NCBI RefSeq assembly: GCF_014377975.1
Contig: NZ_JACMOO010000095.1
Span: 1-42,292 of the forward strand
Direction of reading: 5' to 3'
Origin: Ferruginibacter sp.
GTDB taxonomy: Bacteria; Bacteroidota; Bacteroidia; Chitinophagales; Chitinophagaceae
DNA length: 42,292 bases
Below, one piece after another: positions 33,656 to 41,596 of the stretch (the stretch's first letter is position 1; every line of letters begins with the position of its first letter). The notes beneath the pieces are model-generated. The model was given only the letters and a program-made list of their open reading frames with translations, was not told where the DNA came from and did no database searches. The position numbers were made by a program, and so were the translations under genes.

Positions 33656-34577
33656 TTCCGACGCTTCATTTTATTCTTTCAATGGCATTGTTATAATATT
33701 TTTTATTGTAGCCGCGTATCTGCTTGTTTCATTTCTTTTAATTGGGTATAATACAGACCAACTTGTATTGTCGGTAATATTTTGTACAGGCTATTTTGCT
33801 TCTGCCATCAGCAGAAAATTTATGATCGCTTTCGTTATTTTTATTGTGTACTGGATCATATTTGATTATATGAAAGCCTTTCCCAACTACGCTTATAGCC
33901 CGGTAAGTATTTTGCGATTGCATCAGGCCGAGTTATCCATTTTCGGTATTCATCAAAATGGAATTGTTGTAACCCCCAACGAATTTTGGTTCAATCATTC
34001 CACTACTTTTCTGGATATACTTTCCGGCATATTTTATTTATGCTGGATCCCGTTACCGCTTGCATTTGCTGCAGGACTTTTTTTTAAAGACAAAAAAACT
34101 TTCCTCCAATTCTCCTTAACTTTTCTGCTGGTAAATTTAATAGGATTTGTAATTTATTATATTTACCCGGCGGCGCCACCCTGGTATTTTCAAAAGTATG
34201 GATCTGCCTTTTTTGCCAATACGCCTGGTAACAGTGCCGGCCTGCAAAGGTTTGATGATTATTTTGATGTGGGTATTTTTAAAAGTATTTATGCCAAAAG
34301 CAGCAATGTATTTGCGGCAATGCCTTCGCTCCACGTCGCTTACCCCATGATAGTATTGTACTACGGAATAAAGAAAAAAATGGGATGGATTAATGCACTG
34401 TTTGCTCTTGTGATGGCAGGTATCTGGTTTGCAGCCATATACACTGGCCATCATTATGTGCTGGATGTTGTGGCGGGAATCGCCTGTGCAATAGCAGGCA
34501 TTTTTATTTTCAAAAAATTGATTTTACCTGCGCAACCGGTTCAGCGTTTTTTACAATATTATTTATCGAAAATTTGA
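33648..34577 (+). CDS. PAP2-family membrane enzyme, candidate inositol-phosphoceramide synthase
   Basis: A 309-residue polytopic protein of the PAP2 group that includes AUR1-like inositol-phosphoceramide synthases. The active-site blocks are FAAMPSLHVAYP (H229) and IYTGHHYVLDVVAG (H268 or H269, D273), the histidine/aspartate pair for a phospho-enzyme mechanism, with the aromatic YYIYPAAPPWYF block (170-181) before them as in AUR1 relatives. The start is ATG 33648, overlapping the hydroxylase stop by eight bases; a TTG at 33624 is open in frame but less likely. It would transfer a phospho-inositol-like head group to ceramide. A plain lipid phosphatase is the alternative. A hairpin overlaps its stop. 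Confidence 0.8.
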   Translation: MNNSDASFYSFNGIVIIFFIVAAYLLVSFLLIGYNTDQLVLSVIFCTGYFASAISRKFMIAFVIFIVYWIIFDYMKAFPNYAYSPVSILRLHQAELSIFGIHQNGIVVTPNEFWFNHSTTFLDILSGIFYLCWIPLPLAFAAGLFFKDKKTFLQFSLTFLLVNLIGFVIYYIYPAAPPWYFQKYGSAFFANTPGNSAGLQRFDDYFDVGIFKSIYAKSSNVFAAMPSLHVAYPMIVLYYGIKKKMGWINALFALVMAGIWFAAIYTGHHYVLDVVAGIACAIAGIFIFKKLILPAQPVQRFLQYYLSKI

Positions 34578-34593
34578 AGTAATGTCAAATTTT
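34569..34593 (+). terminator. AT-rich hairpin at the end of the sphingolipid operon
   Basis: Perfect nine-base stem AAAATTTGA (34569-34577) / TCAAATTTT (34585-34593) with a seven-base loop; it includes the stop codon of the PAP2 gene. It is weak in GC, so termination is probable but incomplete. Confidence 0.5.
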
Positions 34594-34767
34594 TGATGCT
34601 ATGGCTCATTAGTGTGAGCATTTTGCATCGGTAAAAAATTGCACCATTTTGTATTGTCCTGATGACTTATTTGTACAACAGTTTACTAACAGTTACAGGC
34701 TACTATAATAAAAGAGGTATCCAAAAAATTGACTACCCTAGTCAGCTCAGCCATCATACATCATCCA

Positions 34768-36624
34768 TCAAACAAGCAGCTTATTAATTTCATCAACCAA
34801 TTCCGCTTTCGTAATCGGGATACCCATAATTTTATTGTAGCCTTTCGCATCCACAAAATATACATCGCGGATTATTTTTATCAACTGCCCGTTATTGATT
34901 TCGGGGATTAAAACATGATCGAAATTTTTGATGATGTCGCCCAGGTTTTTTGGAAAAGGCCGAACATACCTGAGATGTGCATGTGATACTTCCACGCCCT
35001 TTTCCTGCAATTCCTTACAGGCACTTTTAATAGTACCATACGTACTTCCCCATCCAAGCACCAACACTTTGCCTTTTTCAGCACCGCTATCTAATTTTTG
35101 TTCGGGAATGTAATTGGCAATCAGGTCAATTTTTTTCTGTCTGGTTTTTACCATGTGCTGGTGGTTCTCCGGTTCGTAGTTGATGTTGCCGGTAATATCC
35201 TGTTTTTCTAAACCACCTACCCGGTGCTCAAGGCCCGCCGTACCAGGTATTGCCCAGGGGCGTACTAGTTTTTCATCTCTTTTATACGGTTGAAATTTAC
35301 CCTTATCATCCAGGTCGGTTGCAACATTCTGCGACGCAAAAGATACTTTTATTTCCTGCAGTTCATCAGCCGTTGGAAATTTCCAGGGTTCTGCACCGTT
35401 GGCAATATATCCATCACTCAATAATATAACGGGGGTCATGTGTTGTACACTTATCCTTACGGCTTCGTAGGCCGCAGCAAAGCAATCGCTTGGTGTTGTT
35501 GCGGAAACTATCGGCATCGGACACTCGCCGTTGCGGCCGTAATACGCCTGCATTAAATCACTTTGCTCTGTTTTGGTAGGTAAACCAGTGCTTGGTCCGC
35601 CACGTTGTACGTTTACAATAATCAATGGTATTTCAAGCATCACTGCTAAACCCATTGCCTCTGCTTTTAACGCCATTCCCGGGCCACTGGTGGTGGTTAC
35701 CGCAAGGCTGCCACCATAACTTGCACCAATACTTGATGTGATAGCAGCTATTTCATCCTCGGCCTGAAAAGTTTTTATACCAAAGTTTTTATACTTGCTT
35801 AGTTCATGTAAAATATCGCTGGCAGGGGTTATGGGGTAGCTTCCTAAAAACAAAGGTAGACCGCTTTTTTGCGAAGCTGCAATAAGACCATAAGATAAAG
35901 CCTGGTTACCCATAATGGAACGGTACGTTCCGGTATCCATCTTTGCTTTCTCCACTTTGTAACGCGTTGTAAAGGTTTCAGTGGTATCACCATAATTGTA
36001 ACCGGCCTGTAAAGCCTTAACATTACTTTCAAAAATCTCGGGCTTCTTTCCAAATTTTTCTTTAATAAATTGAATGGTATTATCCATTTCACGATTGTAC
36101 ATCCAATATAAAAATCCCAGTACAAACATATTTTTTGCACGATCCTTTTCTTTCATCCCCATGGTAAATTCTTTCAATGCTTCCCTTGTCATTTTGGTAA
36201 CATCAATTGTAATTAACTCATAGCTTTCAAGACTATGGTCTTCCAGCGGGTTAACCCCTTCCGGATAATTAGCAAGGCGCAGATTTTTGCTGTCAAAACC
36301 TTCAATATTGGCGATGATAATTCCGCCGGGTTTTAAAGCTTTTAAATTTACTTTTAAAGCAGCCGCATTCATGGCTACCAACACATCACAGGCATCACCG
36401 GGAGTAAAAATTCTATCGCTGCTAAAACGCAACTGGTAACCACTCACGCCGGGAAGCGTACCTATCGGGGCACGGATCTCTGCCGGGAAATCAGGAAACG
36501 TTGCGAGGTCAATGCCCAGCAGGGCAGTGTTATTGGTAAACTGGCTGCCGGTTAATTGCATGCCATCGCCACTATCGCCTGCAAATTTTATTACAACTTC
36601 GGATAATACCTGGTCTGATCTCAT
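34768..36624 (-). CDS. korA: 2-oxoacid:ferredoxin oxidoreductase, alpha subunit (gamma-alpha fusion)
   Basis: A 618-residue subunit of the pyruvate/2-oxoglutarate:ferredoxin oxidoreductase family. The N-terminal ~190 residues are the fused gamma domain (VIKFAGDSGDGMQLTGSQF, about 11-29); the alpha domain follows with YPITPASDILHEL (about 261-273), TTSGPGMALKAEAMGL (about 309-324) and VQRGGPSTGLPTKTEQSDL (about 337-355). The fused type is usually the 2-oxoglutarate enzyme, making or using succinyl-CoA with ferredoxin. The beta subunit, which binds thiamine diphosphate and iron-sulphur clusters, normally lies directly downstream; here downstream is a gene on the opposite strand, so the beta gene must be elsewhere or the complex is unusual. 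Confidence 0.9.
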   Translation of the reverse strand: MRSDQVLSEVVIKFAGDSGDGMQLTGSQFTNNTALLGIDLATFPDFPAEIRAPIGTLPGVSGYQLRFSSDRIFTPGDACDVLVAMNAAALKVNLKALKPGGIIIANIEGFDSKNLRLANYPEGVNPLEDHSLESYELITIDVTKMTREALKEFTMGMKEKDRAKNMFVLGFLYWMYNREMDNTIQFIKEKFGKKPEIFESNVKALQAGYNYGDTTETFTTRYKVEKAKMDTGTYRSIMGNQALSYGLIAASQKSGLPLFLGSYPITPASDILHELSKYKNFGIKTFQAEDEIAAITSSIGASYGGSLAVTTTSGPGMALKAEAMGLAVMLEIPLIIVNVQRGGPSTGLPTKTEQSDLMQAYYGRNGECPMPIVSATTPSDCFAAAYEAVRISVQHMTPVILLSDGYIANGAEPWKFPTADELQEIKVSFASQNVATDLDDKGKFQPYKRDEKLVRPWAIPGTAGLEHRVGGLEKQDITGNINYEPENHQHMVKTRQKKIDLIANYIPEQKLDSGAEKGKVLVLGWGSTYGTIKSACKELQEKGVEVSHAHLRYVRPFPKNLGDIIKNFDHVLIPEINNGQLIKIIRDVYFVDAKGYNKIMGIPITKAELVDEINKLLV

Positions 36625-36926
36625 ATTTTTTTAATTACTGCAAGTTACAATCATTTTTATTTGTGTAAACAGGCTTTTGCATCTTTATTTTATCAGTAAA
36701 CCTGTCATATTTTTATTTAAAAATAACAGGTTGTTCAGCGTATAAATGCAGTAAATGTTGGGCATTATTTTACATTTTTCTAACCTGCCTGATCGTACGG
36801 TTGTACATATCAGTAAAGGTCAGAAATATTTTTTCGTAAGTAAAAAAGATTAACAACACTGCAATAAATCATTTTCAATACCTGTTATTAAATTAATTAA
36901 TTTTACATCCTAAAAAATTATCAATT
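36625..36926. other. 302-base divergent gap between korA and the Bax inhibitor gene
   Basis: No gene is present. The main structure is a long inverted repeat at 36699-36732, listed separately. AT-rich sequence near 36895-36926 (TTAATTTTAC) is a possible -7 region for the rightward gene. Confidence 0.45.
36699..36732. promoter_or_regulatory. long inverted repeat in the korA/Bax1 divergent region
   Basis: Left arm AACCTGT (36699-36705) plus TATTTTTA (36708-36715), right arm TAAAAATA (36718-36725) plus ACAGGTT (36726-36732): 15 base pairs with only a two-base CA bulge and a two-base centre. It can form a cruciform or bind a dimeric regulator; a terminator is unlikely between divergent genes. 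Confidence 0.5.
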
Positions 36927-37682
36927 ATGTCCTTATTCAAATCAGGTAATCCTGCTTTATCAGAAAAAAATTTTCAGTCTGTATTTGTTGGTGGTAATAG
37001 TGAAACGATGACACTGAGGGGTACTTTAAATAAATTTGGGTTCATGCTGTTAATGCTGATGGGTACAGCGTATTATTCCTGGAAAGAATTTGCAATTGGC
37101 GGAAATGTACAGCCACTTATATGGACGGGCCTTATCGGTGGACTCATTACGGCAGTTATCATTATTTTTAAAAAAGAGTGGGCGGGTTATCTTGCTCCGT
37201 TGTATGCTTTACTGGAAGGCCTTTTTTTAGGTGCAATATCTGCCACGTACAATGATGTTTTTGCAACCAAAGCTCCTAATATTGTTATGAATGCGGTGGG
37301 CTTAACTTTTGGTACAGCTATCGCCATGTATTTGTTGTATAGTTTTAAAATTATAAAAGCCACTGAAAAATTTAAGGCTGTTATTTTTACGGCTACTGCA
37401 GGCATTGCAATATTTTACTTAATTGCCATGGTATTAAGGATGTTTGGTGTTGATATGGCCTTTTTGCATGAAGGTTCTTTAATGGGCATTGGCTTTTCCC
37501 TTGTAGTGGTAGTGGTAGCTGCATTAAACCTTATTTTAGATTTTGATATGATCGAAAAGGGTACAGAAGCAGGAGCACCAAAATACATGGAGTGGTACGG
37601 TGCTTTTGGATTAATGGTTACCATTGTTTGGTTATACCTGGAAATATTAAGGCTATTAGGAAAATTGAGTGATAGAAGATAA
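36927..37682 (+). CDS. Bax inhibitor-1/YccA family membrane protein
   Basis: A 251-residue protein with seven hydrophobic segments after a soluble N-terminal ~40 residues. The family features are FKKEWAGYLAPLYALLEGLF (about 74-93), LGAISATYND, and the final LILDFDMIEKGTEAGAPKYM with the paired acidic residues that act as a pH-sensitive ion gate in bacterial homologues (BsYetJ-type), then the closing helix YLEILRLLGKL. The last part matches the Bacteroidota subgroup with an extended N-terminus. The physiological role in bacteria is likely calcium or ion leak, inferred from relatives. It is single-gene and ends at a strong terminator. Confidence 0.92.
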   Translation: MSLFKSGNPALSEKNFQSVFVGGNSETMTLRGTLNKFGFMLLMLMGTAYYSWKEFAIGGNVQPLIWTGLIGGLITAVIIIFKKEWAGYLAPLYALLEGLFLGAISATYNDVFATKAPNIVMNAVGLTFGTAIAMYLLYSFKIIKATEKFKAVIFTATAGIAIFYLIAMVLRMFGVDMAFLHEGSLMGIGFSLVVVVVAALNLILDFDMIEKGTEAGAPKYMEWYGAFGLMVTIVWLYLEILRLLGKLSDRR

Positions 37683-37698
37683 TCAGTTTTTAGTAATG

Positions 37699-37729
37699 AA
37701 AACCGCTCCGCTATCGGGGCGGTTTTTTT
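37699..37729 (+). terminator. strong intrinsic terminator after the Bax inhibitor gene
   Basis: Twelve-base stem AAAACCGCTCCG (37699-37710) / CGGGGCGGTTTT (37715-37726), with one T-G wobble, loop CTAT, then T-run to 37729. Its T-run overlaps the arsC stop codon (37728-37730) on the other strand; it may also stop leftward transcripts, less efficiently. Confidence 0.88.
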
Positions 37730-38123
37730 ATTGCAGCGATTCAATCAGTTGCTTCACTTTGTTTTTTATAAAATCCCTCACTTCATTAAACTGTTCCGGC
37801 TCCATGTTTTTTGGGTCGGGTATCTGCCAGTCGATAAATTGTTTGGCGGGCATCCAGGGGCAGGCATCACCGCAACCCATTGTTACAACCACATCAAATG
37901 GGGCATAAGCTTTTACTTCATCTAAACTTTTGCTGTCATGGATACTTAAATCGTAGCCCAGCTCTTTCATGGCTGCAATTGCTTTGGGATTTACAGTACC
38001 GCTGGGTTTACTGCCCGCGCTAAAAGCATCTACTTTATCACCACCAGTTATTTTTGCAAATGCCTGACTCATTTGCGAGCGGGTACTGTTTTCTATACAT
38101 ACAAACAATAGTTTCTTTTTCAT
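37728..38123 (-). CDS. arsC: arsenate reductase, low-molecular-weight phosphatase type
   Basis: A 131-residue enzyme with the LMW tyrosine-phosphatase fold, reducing arsenate to arsenite. The P-loop is C9-IENST-R15 (CX5R), the second redox pair C84 and C88 lies in TMGCGDACPW, and the acid is D103 in DWQIPDP. The CGDAC spacing differs from the CX6C of thioredoxin-coupled Bacillus/Staphylococcus ArsC and resembles the GCGDxCP subgroup found in many other bacteria. It is the last gene of the leftward arsenic operon, 17 bases after acr3, so the arsenite it makes can be exported at once. Confidence 0.92.
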   Translation of the reverse strand: MKKKLLFVCIENSTRSQMSQAFAKITGGDKVDAFSAGSKPSGTVNPKAIAAMKELGYDLSIHDSKSLDEVKAYAPFDVVVTMGCGDACPWMPAKQFIDWQIPDPKNMEPEQFNEVRDFIKNKVKQLIESLQ

Positions 38124-38140
38124 TTTTTTTGATTAAAGTA

Positions 38141-39217
38141 TTATGAAATTGCCGTTTTAGTATAATATTTTTTTCTAAACCAGAAAGCTACATTTACCAA
38201 TGCAATCAAGGCTGGTACTTCTACCAACGGACCAATTACACCTGCAAAAGCCTCTCCGCTGTTGATGCCAAATACACCAATCGCAACAGCTATAACCAGT
38301 TCAAAATTATTGCCGGTGGCGGTGAATGCAATCGAGGCTGACCGGGAATAATCGGCGCCAAAATATTTACCTGTAAAAAAGCTGACTACAAACATGATCA
38401 CAAAGTAAATGGCCAGTGGAACAGCAATCCTGACTACATCCATTGGTATCAGCACAATCAATTCACCCTTTAAGCTAAACATCACCAGTATGGTAAAAAG
38501 CAGCGCAATCAAGGTGACCGGAGAAATTACCGGAACATATTTTTCATTGAACCAATCTGCTCCTTTTAGTTTTATTAATGCATAGCGGCTGACGATACCG
38601 GCGGCAAAGGGAATGCCTAAATAAATACCTACCGTTTTTGCAATTTCACCAATGGTAATATTCACCGTTAATCCCTTTAACCCAAACAGCGGCGGTAAAA
38701 CAGTAATAAAGATATAGGCATATATACTAAAAAATACCACCTGAAAAATACTGTTCAATGCAACCAACCCCGCGGCATATTCCCTGTTACCTTCGGCTAG
38801 TTCATTCCACACTACAACCATGGCAATACAGCGGGCCAGCCCTATCAAGATCAATCCAATCATGTATTCGGGATAGCCTTGTAAAAATGTGATAGCCAAT
38901 ATAAACATCAATATGGGGCCAATAACCCAGTTTAACAATAAAGAAGCCCCCAGCACTTTGATATTTTTAAACACTTCACCCATCTTCTCATACCTTACTT
39001 TTGCCAGTGGGGGATACATCATCAATATCAATCCTACCGCCAATGGGATGTTGGTTGTACCGGAAGAAAAGGAATTAATAAATGTAGATGAAGAAGGGTA
39101 AAAATACCCGATTGCCACACCCCCAGCCATTGCTAAAAAAATCCACATGGTGAGATAGCGGTCTAGAAAACTTAATTTTTTTCTTTCCTGCGCAGGGGCA
39201 CAATTAATAGCACTCAT
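38141..39217 (-). CDS. acr3: arsenite efflux transporter, ACR3 family
   Basis: A 358-residue membrane protein with about ten helices, exporting arsenite from the cytoplasm. The ACR3 hallmark is [20 protein letters not shown] (about 124-143) with C130, the conserved essential cysteine, together with [13 protein letters not shown] (about 65-77) and [20 protein letters not shown] near the C-terminus. The N-terminal part (about 1-20) is soluble. The gene stands between arsM and arsC in the leftward operon, 61 bases after arsM. This is ACR3, not the unrelated ArsB permease. Confidence 0.95.
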   Translation of the reverse strand: MSAINCAPAQERKKLSFLDRYLTMWIFLAMAGGVAIGYFYPSSSTFINSFSSGTTNIPLAVGLILMMYPPLAKVRYEKMGEVFKNIKVLGASLLLNWVIGPILMFILAITFLQGYPEYMIGLILIGLARCIAMVVVWNELAEGNREYAAGLVALNSIFQVVFFSIYAYIFITVLPPLFGLKGLTVNITIGEIAKTVGIYLGIPFAAGIVSRYALIKLKGADWFNEKYVPVISPVTLIALLFTILVMFSLKGELIVLIPMDVVRIAVPLAIYFVIMFVVSFFTGKYFGADYSRSASIAFTATGNNFELVIAVAIGVFGINSGEAFAGVIGPLVEVPALIALVNVAFWFRKKYYTKTAIS

Positions 39218-39278
39218 AAAAATATATTTCCGGGTTTAATAATAAAGCCAGATTTTTAAAACTGGCTTTACCGAATTA

Positions 39279-40136
39279 TCAGCAACATCCGCTTCCAGGC
39301 TCACAACAATTGCGCTCATCTTTTACCGGCTTTTCTGCATACACGGTAATGCTTGTAATTTTAGCTTTTCCATTTTTGTATTCCAGTATTTCATCCGCAG
39401 TTAAGTAATTGGATAAAATGGTATCTGGTATAATGATCACTTTGTCTTTTTGTAAATTAATATTTTTAAAACCTGCCTGTTCAATAATTTCAAGGTACAA
39501 CTGCTTTTGAATGGCGCCTGAAACACAGCCAGCATACAACTCTGCGATCTCTCTCCATTTGGCAGGCAGCTCACCTTCGAGCACAATATCGCTGATAGAA
39601 AAATGGCCACCTGGCTTTAACACCCTGTAAATTTCGCTGATCACTTTATGTTTGTTAGGTACCAAATTCAAAACACAATTGCTTACAATAACGTTGGCGT
39701 AATTACTGGTCACAGGCATATCGTCAATATCACCTTGCCGGAATTCTACATTGTTCAATTCTAATTTATCTGCATTGGTTCTTGCTTTTTTTATCATCGG
39801 TTCAGTAAAATCAATTCCAATTACCTTGCCTGTTTTGCCGGTAAACCGCCTGGCTATAAATGCATCATTGCCTGCACCGCTGCCTAAATCAATTACGGTG
39901 TCGCCTTCTTTTATTTTGGCAAATTCGGTCGGCAGTCCGCAACCCAACCCCAAATCAGCATCCGGATTATAGCCCTCCAGTTTGGTATAATCATCTGCCA
40001 TTATATTGTACACTTCATCCCCACAGCAGGACGATGTGGCTCCACAACAGGAAGTAGCATTTTGAGTTTGGCTTTGTAAAGCAATCGCTGTATATTTTTC
40101 TCTAACAAGTTCTTTCATTTCATGATCGTTCTTCAT
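39279..40136 (-). CDS. arsM: arsenite S-adenosylmethionine methyltransferase
   Basis: A 285-residue cytoplasmic enzyme that methylates arsenite. SAM motif I is VIDLGSGAGND (81-91) followed by GIDFTEPM; the arsenic-binding cysteines match C154 (SNCVLNL) and C204 (YAGCVSGA), with an N-terminal pair-rich segment C30-C31...C37-C38 supplying the third. A cysteine-rich end, NCCEPGSGCC, adds four thiols. I placed the start at ATG 40136, since the frame begins at a TTG (40160) inside arsR. It follows arsR by 17 bases. Methylation turns arsenite into volatile or less retained forms, alongside efflux by acr3. Confidence 0.93.
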   Translation of the reverse strand: MKNDHEMKELVREKYTAIALQSQTQNATSCCGATSSCCGDEVYNIMADDYTKLEGYNPDADLGLGCGLPTEFAKIKEGDTVIDLGSGAGNDAFIARRFTGKTGKVIGIDFTEPMIKKARTNADKLELNNVEFRQGDIDDMPVTSNYANVIVSNCVLNLVPNKHKVISEIYRVLKPGGHFSISDIVLEGELPAKWREIAELYAGCVSGAIQKQLYLEIIEQAGFKNINLQKDKVIIIPDTILSNYLTADEILEYKNGKAKITSITVYAEKPVKDERNCCEPGSGCC

Positions 40137-40153
40137 AATTTTTATTTTAATAG

Positions 40154-40489
40154 TTAACAACAGGATTTTTTATTTTTTATTTTAAGATTCGTAAACAGCA
40201 AACTAAACTGCTGGTTAAATTTTTCAAAAGCTTTCCAGTTTATACAATAGCAACTCCTTGGTCCATCCACACTTCCTTTGATGAGGCCTGCATTTTTTAA
40301 TTCCTTTAAATGTTGCGATACGGTAGATTGCGCCAGTGGCAAAACCGCTACTATCTCACCACAAATACATTCGTTGTGTTCTGCCAATACTTTCAGGATA
40401 GCAATTCTTGCAGGATGGGCGAGTGCTTTTGCAAACTCGGCCAGGTCCTGTTCTTTTTGTGTAAATGATTCTTTTTTGTGAATGGCCAT
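40154..40489 (-). CDS. arsR: ArsR family arsenite-responsive repressor
   Basis: A 111-residue winged-helix repressor. The HTH is in [20 protein letters not shown] (about 46-65), the wing ends with [12 protein letters not shown]. Thiols suited to binding arsenite are C41 and C43 (NECICGE, in the position of the ELCVCDL box), C80 and C82, and C110-C111 at the end. Arsenite binding should release the repressor from DNA. Its start overlaps the methyltransferase stop by one base (TAATG), so the repressor is translated with that gene and controls the whole operon through a site near 41120. Confidence 0.93.
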   Translation of the reverse strand: MAIHKKESFTQKEQDLAEFAKALAHPARIAILKVLAEHNECICGEIVAVLPLAQSTVSQHLKELKNAGLIKGSVDGPRSCYCINWKAFEKFNQQFSLLFTNLKIKNKKSCC

Positions 40490-41106
40490 TATGTACTTAA
40501 TTTTTTAAAGCTGCAGAATAAAAAATTTTGAAGGGTTTTAAAGGGCGTAGTGTGGTTGGTAGTAACGCAGTAAATTTTTGTAAACCAATGTTGCAAAGCG
40601 CTGGTGAGTAAATTTTCGTTATATCGCTTTACAGGTAAGCTACTGCATTTTTCAGGACCGTCGGTGGAAAATGTGCCGATAATTAATTTACCATATGTAT
40701 TTAAGTGCTGTTGTGCTATACTTAAATAACTTTTCACTTCATCTTCTTTTGTAAAGAAATGAAACGCAGCCCGGTCATGCCAGCAATCATACTTTATTGT
40801 ATCGGTAAATTCAAGTACATCTGCAACAATCCATTTTACTTTTGCAGCTTTACGGCCAAGCCTTTGTTTTGCCCTTTTAATTGCAGCAGATGAAATATCC
40901 AATACAGTTATATTGCTATATCCTTTATCAACAAGATTGTCTGCCAAAAAACTGTCACCTCCTCCAACATCAATAATTGCTGCAGTGTTTGGTAATTCAA
41001 GTTGTTCTATAAAGTTGATAGAATCTTGTGGTGTTTGCTGATACCAGCTTACCTCGTCTATTTTTTTTGAGGTAAAAACAGTTTCCCAATGTTGCTTTTT
41101 ATTCAT
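40489..41106 (-). CDS. class I SAM-dependent methyltransferase, first gene of the ars operon
   Basis: A 205-residue methyltransferase. N-terminal [19 protein letters not shown] (residues 6-24) is typical of a small family often described only as class I methyltransferase. Motif I is [19 protein letters not shown] (about 43-61), motif II-like VLDISSAAI, then [11 protein letters not shown] and the aromatic [10 protein letters not shown]. The substrate is unknown. The start is ATG 41106, since the frame opens at a TTG (41112) two codons up and a -7 promoter element ends 18 bases before the ATG. It precedes arsR by a one-base overlap, so a thiol- or arsenic-linked substrate is plausible but unproven. 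Confidence 0.85.
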   Translation of the reverse strand: MNKKQHWETVFTSKKIDEVSWYQQTPQDSINFIEQLELPNTAAIIDVGGGDSFLADNLVDKGYSNITVLDISSAAIKRAKQRLGRKAAKVKWIVADVLEFTDTIKYDCWHDRAAFHFFTKEDEVKSYLSIAQQHLNTYGKLIIGTFSTDGPEKCSSLPVKRYNENLLTSALQHWFTKIYCVTTNHTTPFKTLQNFLFCSFKKLST

Positions 41107-41113
41107 CTTCAAA

Positions 41114-41140
41114 TCTTATATCGCAAATATACGATTAAAT
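41114..41140 (-). promoter_or_regulatory. ars operon promoter with putative ArsR operator
   Basis: On the minus strand, TATATTTG (complement of 41124-41131) is an exact match to the Bacteroidota -7 element TAnnTTTG, 17-25 bases before ATG 41106. It lies inside the imperfect palindrome ATCG-N8-CGAT (41120-41135), so a bound repressor would block the promoter. A clear -33 TTG is not seen. Confidence 0.6.
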
Positions 41141-41151
41141 AAATTAGTCGT

Positions 41152-41189
41152 CCAGATAAAAAATAAAATGCCTGACTGTACAGTAAGGC
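41152..41189 (-). terminator. intrinsic terminator for minus-strand transcription upstream of ars
   Basis: On the minus strand GCCTTACT / AGTCAGGC (arms 41182-41189 and 41170-41177; one mismatch) form a hairpin with loop GTAC, followed by a T-rich run (41152-41169). It would isolate the ars promoter from transcription of the broken genes above. Confidence 0.65.
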
Positions 41190-41213
41190 CCGTATTAAGT
41201 AAAAATTTAGTGA

Positions 41214-41596
41214 TTACTCCCTTCCATCAAATAAATTATCCAGACCGCCTAAAATACTTCCTTCTTCTTTTCTGCCAACCATTTGTGGCGCGTACCGTAT
41301 CAAGCTGCCCGCAAGCCTGCTGATGGGTAAAGATTGTAACCCTACTTTTCCCGGACCGGTAAGGATTGCAAAATACAAACCGTCGCCGCCGAACATCCAG
41401 TTTTTGATGCCTCGTATAAACTCAATATCAAAATAAATTCCCTGTGTATAGGCTACCACACAATCGGTTTCTACTTTTAAAATTTACCGGCCGTCAGTTC
41501 TTATTGTATTATATATCTGCCTGCATGTGCAAATGCCAAACAATCACCTTCCAGTTTTTCCACGATAAATTCTACACCTCCGAATATACCGGTACC
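41214..41596 (-). pseudogene. AIM24/TIGR00266-family remnant
   Basis: The last 81 codons (41459 down to 41214) are an intact fragment with strong family features: VVAYTQGIYFDIEFI, MFGGDGLYFAILTGPG and LQSLPISRLAGSLI. Reading further up the strand gives more of the same family in pieces: GTGIFGGVEFIVEKLEGDC to RYIIQ, then an in-frame TAA, ELTAGKF, and a frame change to LKVETDCVVAYTQG. So one nonsense codon and at least one frameshift separate the parts, and the N-terminal part of the family (~200-260 residues normally) is missing. The family's function is unclear. Confidence 0.8.

Noticed and set aside
37699..37729. Terminator hairpin as part of arsC regulation
   Set aside because: It lies at the end of arsC, and the T-run favours the plus strand, so it serves the Bax inhibitor gene; at most it also ends ars transcripts.
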